In this document: positions 1 through 5,339 of the stretch, one piece after another | Layout: the number at the start of each line of letters is the position of its first letter | How positions within the stretch are numbered: position 1 is the first letter of the stretch | Origin: JAAZNO01 sp964508025 | GTDB taxonomy: Bacteria; Chloroflexota; Anaerolineae; B4-G1; SLSP01 | Assembly (NCBI GenBank): GCA_964508025.1 | Contig: CAZDSF010000125.1 | Coordinates: 1 to 7,372 of the forward strand | Length of the DNA stretch: 7,372 nt | Reading direction: 5' to 3' | Notes under the pieces: model-generated | The model's database searches: none | Told to the model about the DNA's origin: nothing | What the model saw: the letters and a program-made list of their open reading frames with translations, nothing else | Position numbers and translations under genes: made by a program

Positions 1-70
1 AACCTGCTCTGGATGTGCGCCATGCTCATTACCCGATTATTTCCTTAAACTTCATAATCCTGCGCTACAA

Positions 71-109
71 GTAGTGAGCGGTTTTCCCAACGGCTGAAGC
101 CGTCACTAC
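71..109. repeat. Palindromic interspersed repeat element (REP-like)
   Basis: The ends are a perfect 7-bp inverted repeat, GTAGTGA at 71-77 and TCACTAC at 103-109. The right half also contains an inner palindrome, ACGGCTGAAGCCGT, at 90-103. The element could fold as a hairpin on either strand. It resembles small palindromic elements repeated across some Chloroflexota genomes; that comparison is from memory, not a search. It lies between the T-box terminator and the presumed regulated gene, so it would be in that gene's 5' untranslated leader. Confidence 0.55.
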
Positions 110-148
110 AAGCCTAAATCTGATGTGCTGAATCTTCCGTTGTATTCT

Positions 149-180
149 TTACGCATTACGGATCACGCAGTACGCATTAG
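149..180. repeat. Degenerate 7-base-period tandem array
   Basis: Four units of seven bases can be read from 149: TTACGCA, then TTACGGA, then TCACGCA, then GTACGCA, followed by a partial TTAG. Read one phase later, the unit is ACGCATT, which matches units of the arrays at 341-410 inside the T-box leader. The array begins just past the U-tract of the T-box terminator, in the transcribed direction. Confidence 0.7.
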
Positions 181-185
181 AACAC

Positions 186-220
186 AAAAAACGCCCCCAT
201 CCCCACAGGGACGGGAGCGT
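186..220 (-). terminator. Intrinsic terminator of the T-box leader
   Basis: Read on the minus strand, the 5' arm ACGCTCCCGTCCC (220-208) pairs with GGGATGGGGGCGT (203-191) through a TGTG loop. This gives 13 bp including two G-U pairs. A run of six T residues (191-186) follows at once. Bases 220-207 are also the 3' side of the antiterminator, so the two structures exclude each other, as in a transcription-controlling T-box. Confidence 0.92.
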
Positions 221-340
221 CAAACGCTCTCGCGGTACCACCCTGGTTGACCCACACACGCGGATCCCCTCAGCCCCACACAATGATGGGCGGCTCTGCT
301 AACGGTGAGCGACCGATTCGGTCTACTTGAGGTGGGTGAA

Positions 341-410
341 GGGAAATGCGTGATGGGCGATGGGAAATGGGTTTTAGCTACCCATTACCCGTTACCTGTT
401 ACTCTTTACC
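341..410. repeat. Head-to-head 7-base-period arrays inside the T-box linker
   Basis: On the plus strand, 380-410 reads as four 7-base units (ACCCATT, ACCCGTT, ACCTGTT, ACTCTTT) plus ACC. On the minus strand, 372-341 reads as four units (ACCCATT, TCCCATC, GCCCATC, ACGCATT) plus TCCC. The two arrays diverge from a 7-base spacer at 373-379. The innermost units form a perfect 7-bp inverted repeat (366-372 with 380-386); complementarity is only partial further out. In the T-box RNA this would make an extra hairpin between Stem I and Stem II. Confidence 0.8.
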
Positions 411-542
411 TTTTCCCCCGCCTCTTTCGGCGAACGGCTCCGGAGTGATTTTCGACGCGGTTCCCTGCGCCCGGCTCGCACCCTCCCGGACTCGCTGTGC
501 GGTTCCCCGCGCCTACTCGTCTCCATCACAGCCTTTGTTGCC

Positions 543-570
543 ATTAAACCATACGTTGGAAGGAAGTCAA
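543..570 (-). promoter_or_regulatory. Putative sigma-70 promoter of the T-box leader
   Basis: On the minus strand, TTGACT (570-565) and TTTAAT (548-543) are separated by 16 bases. A start about seven bases downstream falls near 535-538, just before the first base pair of T-box Stem I at 533. That position is the main support, because T-box transcripts usually begin close to Stem I. The promoter is 72 bases past the radC stop, so readthrough from radC could also feed the leader. Confidence 0.65.
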
Positions 571-595
571 GCGAAAAAGGCGAGAAAGCGAAAAG
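571..595. repeat. Short GCGAAAAG-type repeat, period about 8
   Basis: Three near-identical units start at 571, 580 and 588: GCGAAAAAG, GCGAGAAA and GCGAAAAG. They sit immediately upstream of the -35 hexamer of the T-box promoter. The tract is T-rich on the minus strand, so it could act as an upstream promoter element, but this is speculation. Confidence 0.5.
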
Positions 596-614
596 ATGGG
601 CTGAAATTCGCCAC

Positions 615-646
615 TTGCAACTCCCAGCCCCCAACTCGCAACTCAC
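615..646. repeat. 7-base-period array overlapping the radC stop
   Basis: Plus-strand units of seven bases run from 615: TTGCAAC, then TCCCAGC, then CCCCAAC, then TCGCAAC, and a partial TCAC. The radC stop codon (645-643) is in the last partial unit. The tract has the same 7-base period as the arrays at 149-180 and 341-410 but a different unit sequence. Confidence 0.7.
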
Positions 647-1335
647 CCCTCAAATCCCAGTCCCCGCTCGCGCAAGCTCACATGCCGGTTCTGCCCGATG
701 ACGACGTGATCGAGCACCTCCACCTCTACCAGTTTGCCCGCCTCGACGAGCCGCCGGGTGAGGGCGATGTCTTCCGGCGAAGGCCCCGGATCGCCGCTGG
801 GATGGTTGTGCGCGACGATGATCGCGGCGCAGTTGCGCCGAATCGCGCCGCGAAAGACCTCGGCGATGCGCACGAGCGAGGTGTTGAGGCTGCCCTTGTA
901 GAGGATTTCCCGATCTGTGACGCGGTTGCGCGTGTCGAGGTAGAGCACGACGAAATGCTCCTGCTCCTGGTGGCCGATGAGCGGGATGAGGATATTCGCG
1001 GCATCCTGCGGGGCGCGGATCTGGAAGCGCTCCTCCGGCGCTTCGGCCATCAGGCGGCGGCCCAGCTCCAACGCGGCGACCAGCTGCGCGGCCTTCGCCG
1101 GGCCGAGGCCGTGCTCTTGCCCCAGCTGCGGCAGGTCTACGCGGGAGAGGCCCGCCAGTCCGCCGTGCGTGGCGAGCAGGCGGGTCGCCATCGCCACCAC
1201 GTTCTCGCCTTTGACGCCTGTGCGCAGAATGATGGCGAGCAGCTCCGAGGTGGAAAGCGCCTGTGGCCCGGCGTGCGCCAGCCGCTCGCGCGGGCGTTCC
1301 TCTTCCGGCATCTCTTTGACGGTGATGTAGGGCAT
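643..1335 (-). CDS. radC: RadC family JAB-domain protein
   Basis: This is a near full-length RadC protein of 230 residues. The N-terminal part has the family signature PEEERPRERL (about residues 11-20) and a helix-hairpin-helix-like stretch GLGPAKAAQLV (about 77-87). The C-terminal JAB/MPN+ domain holds the metal-binding motif HNHPSGDPGPSPED, with His177, His179, Ser187 and Asp190 in the expected H-x-H-x7-S-x2-D spacing (numbered from the first of two adjacent ATGs). The family was named for DNA repair, but its biochemical role is still unsettled. The second ATG (1335-1333) is preferred because it is five bases from an AGGAGG; the first, at 1338, is only two bases away. The gene probably has its own weak promoter (1400-1427). 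Its stop lies in a 7-base-period array. Confidence 0.95.
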   Translation of the reverse strand: MPYITVKEMPEEERPRERLAHAGPQALSTSELLAIILRTGVKGENVVAMATRLLATHGGLAGLSRVDLPQLGQEHGLGPAKAAQLVAALELGRRLMAEAPEERFQIRAPQDAANILIPLIGHQEQEHFVVLYLDTRNRVTDREILYKGSLNTSLVRIAEVFRGAIRRNCAAIIVAHNHPSGDPGPSPEDIALTRRLVEAGKLVEVEVLDHVVIGQNRHVSLRERGLGFEG

Positions 1336-1340
1336 CATGG

Positions 1341-1346
1341 CCTCCT
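1341..1346 (-). promoter_or_regulatory. Shine-Dalgarno site that decides the radC start
   Basis: A perfect AGGAGG on the minus strand lies two bases before the first ATG (1338) and five bases before the second (1335). The spacing favours the second ATG. Confidence 0.8.
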
Positions 1347-1357
1347 GATTGAAGTAT

Positions 1358-1382
1358 GAAGGCGGAATGCATTTCAGCCTTC
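1358..1382. repeat. Inverted repeat upstream of the radC ribosome binding site
   Basis: GAAGGC at 1358-1363 pairs with GCCTTC at 1377-1382, and GAA/TTC extend the stem after one G-A mismatch, for nine pairs in all. The hairpin would be in the radC 5' leader, 11 bases upstream of its Shine-Dalgarno site. There is no T-run after it, so it is not an obvious terminator. Confidence 0.5.
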
Positions 1383-1399
1383 AAAACCCTGATTCAGGA

Positions 1400-1427
1400 A
1401 TTGTACTCAGGGGACGAAATTGCGCAA
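1400..1427 (-). promoter_or_regulatory. Possible radC promoter
   Basis: On the minus strand, TACAAT (1405-1400) is a good -10 match. The best -35 at 16 bases is TTGCGC (1427-1422), which matches only the TTG. The -35 overlaps one copy of a direct repeat, ATTGCGCA, at 1419-1426 and 1439-1446, exactly 20 bases apart. An operator is possible but unproven. I saw no clear terminator for the upstream peptidase gene, so cotranscription with radC also remains possible. Confidence 0.4.
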
Positions 1428-1491
1428 CTGCTGTTGGCATTGCGCAGGAGATGGGTGCTCGGCGGGGATATTATCGCAGAGATGTAGCGCG

Positions 1492-2949
1492 TCAGGGGGC
1501 GCCGGTTAGCAACCGCTCCGCCGCCGCTACATCGGGATCGCGGCCCGCGCGGAAGTTTTCTACCGTCCAGGCCACGGGCACATCGGGCGCGATGCCCACG
1601 CCTTCGATGCGCGTCCCATCGTTGCGGCGGAAGTCGCCGGTGGAGAAGCGCGCCCGCCCGTTGCCCGGCAGAGCGAAGACGATGGGATTGCCGCTGCCGC
1701 CAGCGGTGGCGCGCCCTACCGTCGTGGCTCTCCCGGAATCCACCAGCGCTGCGATGAAGTTCTCCGCAGTGCTGAAGTTGTAGGCGTCAATGAGCAGGAC
1801 AAGCGTCCCGGTGTAGATCGGCCCGCGCGGCTTGACGCGATAATCGAAGTGCGCGCGCCAGCCGCGTTGGGGCAGCCGGGCGCGGAAATGATCCCGCCCG
1901 TAGGTGAAGGGGCGATCCAGAAATCGCCCCGCTATCGGGTCGGAGATGAAGGTGCTGCCGCCGCCGTTCCCGCGCAGGTCGAGGATGAGGCCCGGCGCGT
2001 CGAAAAGCGCGGCGAGCGCGGCGTCGAATTCGGCGACGAGGTCGTGATCGCCGCCGCTAAAGTCGGGGATGCGGATGAGACCCACGCCGGAGGGCAGCCG
2101 TTCGCCAGTGATGCGGGGTTGCCAGGGCGCGGCAGTCTTCGGCGCGGCGGGTGGCGCTGCTTCGGGCCAGATCAACGTGACGGTGCGCTCGCCTGCCGGG
2201 CCGGTTACGGTTACGGTGAGGTGGTTTTCCGTGGTGCTCAGCGCGTGGAAGACAGCTTTGACGCGGCGATGCTGCGGCGTCGCGCCGACGCTGAGGATGG
2301 GGGAAAGCGCTTCCAGCGCTGCCTCGATGGGCTGCCCATCTACCGCCAGCACCACATCGCCTCGCTCCAGGCCGGCGGCGCGCGCGACTGCGCCGATTTC
2401 ATCTAACACAACCGCGCCGCTAATATCCCGACAGATGCCAAAGTACCGGCGTCCAGAGGCGACTGCAGGCGAGAGCAGCCCCGTGTGCCCGTCGCCGAGC
2501 TCCGCCAGGGCCTCCGCGACCACGCGCCAGTACGCGCCGTCGCTGGTCGCCGCTGCGGCTTGCGGCGCATACTGTGCGTATAGCGCGGCGTTGTCCACGC
2601 TTTTCATCTCGAAGTAAGGGTAGGCGTAGTCCAGCGCGCGCCAGAGCCGCCGAAAGTTGGCGCTGTACGATTCGCCTGGAAGGGCGATCATGCCGATGCG
2701 AACCAGGGGAATCACCGCCGCGAGCGCGACGCCCAGGAAGATAATACCGTGCCCGGTGCGCACCCAACGTCGCCGGGTCGGCGGGCGCGACCACCAGCCG
2801 ATCCCGCCGCCGAGCGCGGCGCCGAGCAGACCCAACGTCACCACGCCCGGCGTGGAAAGGGCCAACGGCCCCCAGCCCAGGGTGACGCCGCCTGTCGTCA
2901 GTAGAAGCAGGTTGAGCAGAATCCAGGGTAGGGAACGGGGAATTTTCAT
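1492..2949 (-). CDS. Membrane-anchored S41-family (C-terminal-processing/tricorn-like) peptidase
   Basis: Residue numbers count from an upstream in-frame GTG at 2964; the preferred ATG is residue 6. Three hydrophobic segments (about 13-34, 36-57 and 72-95) precede a large, probably extracytoplasmic domain. Residues 156-162 (LGDGHTG) match the conserved DGHT of the S41 N-terminal region, with His160 a catalytic candidate. A short PDZ-like patch, GLERGDVVLAVDGQPI, is at 198-213. The S41 core follows: DLRGNGGG at 329-336, nucleophile Ser398 in NFSTAEN, GRATAGGSGNP at 417-427, and DGTRIEGVGIAPD at 449-461. No lysine follows Ser398 at the usual CtpA spacing, which points to a tricorn/IRBP-like Ser-His arrangement rather than a Ser-Lys dyad. 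The family cleaves peptides or unfolded protein; the substrate here is unknown. It starts 11 bases after the upstream hydrolase gene, so they are probably cotranscribed and translationally coupled. Confidence 0.9.
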   Translation of the reverse strand: MKIPRSLPWILLNLLLLTTGGVTLGWGPLALSTPGVVTLGLLGAALGGGIGWWSRPPTRRRWVRTGHGIIFLGVALAAVIPLVRIGMIALPGESYSANFRRLWRALDYAYPYFEMKSVDNAALYAQYAPQAAAATSDGAYWRVVAEALAELGDGHTGLLSPAVASGRRYFGICRDISGAVVLDEIGAVARAAGLERGDVVLAVDGQPIEAALEALSPILSVGATPQHRRVKAVFHALSTTENHLTVTVTGPAGERTVTLIWPEAAPPAAPKTAAPWQPRITGERLPSGVGLIRIPDFSGGDHDLVAEFDAALAALFDAPGLILDLRGNGGGSTFISDPIAGRFLDRPFTYGRDHFRARLPQRGWRAHFDYRVKPRGPIYTGTLVLLIDAYNFSTAENFIAALVDSGRATTVGRATAGGSGNPIVFALPGNGRARFSTGDFRRNDGTRIEGVGIAPDVPVAWTVENFRAGRDPDVAAAERLLTGAP

Positions 2950-2956
2950 GGGGGCG

Positions 2957-2961
2957 CTCCT
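2957..2961 (-). promoter_or_regulatory. Shine-Dalgarno that sets the S41 peptidase start
   Basis: AGGAG on the minus strand is seven bases from the ATG at 2949. Its first base is the last base of the upstream TGA stop (2963-2961). The alternative GTG at 2964 would place this Shine-Dalgarno inside the coding region and has no site of its own, so the ATG is preferred. Confidence 0.75.
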
Positions 2962-5300
2962 CACTTTGTCGGGCCGAATCCCACCTCATCGAGGATGACC
3001 ACGCCTGCCGGGCTGCGGTCGAAGATGAAGCGAATCTCGCGCAGCGTCGTCGGATCGAAGGCGGGATTTTCCGCCGCGAAATCTTCTAGCCGGAACTCGA
3101 AGGTTTGGAAGACGACTTCGGAAAGCGCCAGGGCGTGCATCAACGCTGCTTTGCCGAAGCGCCCCCGCAGCTGAGGTTGCAACAGCGCGTAATGGCTCAG
3201 GGAAAGCCGGGCCGCGTTGCCCGCGCTATCTACCAGTTCCAGCGTCAGATCCAGAGGGGCGCGCGGTTCTGCAGCGCGGGGCGTAGCGGGCGTAGGCGGC
3301 TCGTCGGCATCGGCGAGCGAGAAGCGGAGCACGCGCTGCGATCCAAGTGGAAGCCCTTGCTCTGGCAGGATGAGGCTATAATGCGCGATTCCATCCCCTG
3401 CGGCGTGATCCCATCCCAAATAGACGGCGGTGTTTTCGAGCGAGTTCTGCTTGAGCGGCACGATTTGTTCGCGCCAGAGTGTGAGGCCTGCGCCGCGCAG
3501 CGTCCCGCCGGGCAACGTGGTGGTGCTCAGATCAATGTCTTCCTCGAAGGTTGCCACGCGGAGGGTGTCCGCGTCCTGATACTGACTCAGGTAGAGGGTG
3601 TCCGGCAGCCACGCGCTGGCGCTGCGCGGATCGCGGAACAGGGCGCGGTAGCCGCGCTCGTCGTGCAGCGTCGCTTCCAGGAAGGCGCTGAGCGCGACTT
3701 TGGCGATCTGCTCCTGCTCGGCAGCGGGCATGAGGGCGCGCAGGTTGAAGAGCCGGATGGCGGGGCCGAAGACATCGTGGCGACCCCAATCGCGGTTGAA
3801 TTGCCCATGATTGGCCCCGTAGATGTAGAGCGCGGCTTTGAAGACATCCCGTTCGCCGCTGAAGTTCAGGCGCGTGTACTGCCGCGCGCCCATGAAGGTG
3901 ATGACATCCATATCGTGGGCGCCGTGGAGCACCAGGTAGTTGACATCTTCCAGAGGCAGCCGCTGGTTGCCGGGCCGATATTGCCCATCTACCGGCGCAA
4001 TCGCCGCCACCGCGCGGATGTTGAAGCGGCGGTTTGCTTCGCCGCCGTTGTAATCGAAGGTCACGCTCGCGTCATCGGGATAGTACGGCAGCCGGCTAAA
4101 CGCGGCGGCGATGGCGACCGCCTCCCCGCCCCGCGAGTGGCCGATCAGCCCGATGGCATCGAAATCCACTTTGCCGTAGAAGGGGGTATCCGGCGCGGCG
4201 TTCCAACGCTGCCATTCGCGGATGTGTTCCAGCAGCAGCCAGGCGCGTGCGTCATTTTCCTGCTTGAGCGACGAGAAGACCAGCACGTTCGCGGATAGGG
4301 AAAGGTTGAGGAAGTTCTGATCCACCGAGGCGACGATGAAACCCCGACTGGCGAGGAGTTCGCCCAGATAGGCGTAGCCAGCGTCGGAGAAATCTTCCAT
4401 GGGATGATTGCCGTGGACGATGAGCACGAGTGGAAAGGGGCCGGCGCCTTCGGGATACCAGACGCGCCCGTTGCGCGGCAGCGCTTCTGGCCCGAAGCCC
4501 CAGTAGGCCCGCCGCAATCCCGACCAGCCTTCGAGCAGCGCGGAGCCATCCACCGGGGTGGTGCGCAGGTCAACGCCCGCGCCGTATTCGGGTCGGCGGC
4601 GATCTTCGCCGCTGCCGTAGATGAGGGTTCGCACGGGGTAGGGGCCCGGTTGTGAAGGATCGGGCAACGCCAGGGGAACGACGTTGGCGGCGGATTGGGC
4701 GCCCGCGTTGGGCGGCGGCGTCACGGCGAAGCCATCCACGAGGAGGAATGCGCCCCCGCCGAGCAGTCCCAGCGCGCCCAGCGCCAGGCCGGCGAGCGCC
4801 AGCCCCCGCTGTAATCGGCTCAGGCGTTGCCAGCCTCCGCCCGTGAGCGTCGCCAGGCCCGCGCCTATCAGCGAACTCACCAGCAGGATGCCGAGCACCA
4901 CCGCGATGACGCCGAAGGCCAGGGTGATTCCCAGCATAAAGGTGAGCAGCAGGAGCGGCAGCGCGCCGATGACGACCCAATGGTAGCGCCTCGGTGCAAG
5001 CGCCAACGCCGCGCTGAGCAACATCACCAGGCCGCCGAAAAGCGCACCCGCCAGCAGTCCCGCGAGCAGCCCCACGACGAAGGCCAGCGGGCCGGCAGGG
5101 GCGAAGGCGTAGGCGGACATTACCGCCCACAGCAGCGCGGCTGTCAGGCCCACGCCCCACGTCGCGCCGCGCCAGGCGCGCGGGCCGGGCAGAAACCTGC
5201 CCGCGAACCGGCGCACGGCGGTGAAAGCCCGGCGCAGGGCGTGCCGCAGGATGCGGCTGAATCCCGAAGGCGCGTTTTCGGACGTTGGCGTCGTGTGCAT
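2961..5300 (-). CDS. Multi-span membrane protein with alpha/beta hydrolase domain and C-terminal beta-rich region
   Basis: This 779-residue protein has three parts. A basic, Arg-rich cytoplasmic start is followed by about five hydrophobic spans (roughly 46-67, 71-102, 107-126, 127-150, 166-190; the second may be two). The middle (about 205-545) is an alpha/beta hydrolase. It has an oxyanion-type HGNHP at 296-300, the nucleophile elbow GHSRGG at 387-392 (Ser389), an acid candidate Asp463 in LHGAHD, and His498 in GANHGQFN. The GHSRGG elbow resembles the platelet-activating-factor acetylhydrolase/chlorophyllase/dienelactone hydrolase group. The C-terminal third (about 575-779) is Asp/Leu/Thr-rich and ends in LREIRFIFD...GVVILDEVGF, which looks like a jelly-roll carbohydrate-binding-like fold; this is inferred from pattern only. 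Substrate unknown; an ester or amide bond is likely. The start is an ATG with GAGG eight bases upstream. It lies 39 bases after the preceding hydrolase. Confidence 0.85.
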   Translation of the reverse strand: MHTTPTSENAPSGFSRILRHALRRAFTAVRRFAGRFLPGPRAWRGATWGVGLTAALLWAVMSAYAFAPAGPLAFVVGLLAGLLAGALFGGLVMLLSAALALAPRRYHWVVIGALPLLLLTFMLGITLAFGVIAVVLGILLVSSLIGAGLATLTGGGWQRLSRLQRGLALAGLALGALGLLGGGAFLLVDGFAVTPPPNAGAQSAANVVPLALPDPSQPGPYPVRTLIYGSGEDRRRPEYGAGVDLRTTPVDGSALLEGWSGLRRAYWGFGPEALPRNGRVWYPEGAGPFPLVLIVHGNHPMEDFSDAGYAYLGELLASRGFIVASVDQNFLNLSLSANVLVFSSLKQENDARAWLLLEHIREWQRWNAAPDTPFYGKVDFDAIGLIGHSRGGEAVAIAAAFSRLPYYPDDASVTFDYNGGEANRRFNIRAVAAIAPVDGQYRPGNQRLPLEDVNYLVLHGAHDMDVITFMGARQYTRLNFSGERDVFKAALYIYGANHGQFNRDWGRHDVFGPAIRLFNLRALMPAAEQEQIAKVALSAFLEATLHDERGYRALFRDPRSASAWLPDTLYLSQYQDADTLRVATFEEDIDLSTTTLPGGTLRGAGLTLWREQIVPLKQNSLENTAVYLGWDHAAGDGIAHYSLILPEQGLPLGSQRVLRFSLADADEPPTPATPRAAEPRAPLDLTLELVDSAGNAARLSLSHYALLQPQLRGRFGKAALMHALALSEVVFQTFEFRLEDFAAENPAFDPTTLREIRFIFDRSPAGVVILDEVGFGPTK

Positions 5301-5339
5301 CGCTGTTTCCTCTCGTATAAGGGCTGCGGATGGGCGACT

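Larger units (their letters stand above)
1..185. other. Intergenic stretch between T-box terminator and left window edge
   Basis: No convincing complete gene is visible here. It lies downstream, in the minus-strand sense, of the T-box terminator, so it should be the leader of the regulated gene, but most of it is taken up by a palindromic element (71-109) and a 7-base-period array (149-180). The only open minus-strand start near the edge is an ATG at 29-27, which gives MSMAHIQSR before the window ends. A weak AAGGA-like purine stretch lies about 11 bases upstream of it. Those nine residues do not resemble the N-terminus I would expect for IleS, so I do not call it a gene. The true regulated gene probably starts there or beyond the edge. 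Confidence 0.5.
186..536 (-). promoter_or_regulatory. T-box riboswitch leader, isoleucine specifier (ATC)
   Basis: A T-box leader binds a specific tRNA; uncharged tRNA stabilises an antiterminator and turns on the downstream gene. Stem I spans 533-436 and closes with GGCT/AGCC and GGAG/CTCC. Its specifier loop reads GAA-A-ATC-A, putting the specifier ATC at 449-447, an isoleucine codon. The distal Stem I signature (AGCGAGTCCGGG and GGTGCGAGCC, about 496-474) is present. Stem II motifs follow: AGTAGACC at 327-320 and CCGTTAG at 305-299. The conserved T-box AGGGTGGTACCGCG lies at 244-231. Antiterminator helix A1 is 244-241 with 210-207, the bulge TGGTACC is 240-234, and helix A2 is 233-224 with 220-211 (one A-C mismatch). 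The TGGT in the bulge suits an A discriminator, as in tRNA-Ile. Oddity: about 100 bases of repeat-rich linker separate Stem I from Stem II. The target is off the left edge; ileS is the best guess. Confidence 0.93.

Noticed and set aside
1..29. Possible partial gene start (ATG at 29-27, minus strand)
   Set aside because: Only nine codons are visible, with a weak ribosome binding site and no match to an expected T-box target; listed as intergenic instead.
341..410. CRISPR-like array
   Set aside because: The units are 7 bases, contiguous and without spacers; this is a tandem repeat, not a CRISPR.
346..1359. Plus-strand open frame of 337 codons opposite radC and the T-box
   Set aside because: It runs antisense to a clear radC gene and a structured T-box. 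The translated sequence is low-complexity and Arg/Ala-rich with no recognisable motif, typical of GC-rich shadow frames.
3105..4298. Plus-strand open frame of 397 codons
   Set aside because: It is antisense to the hydrolase domain with intact catalytic motifs. No ribosome binding site or family pattern was seen.
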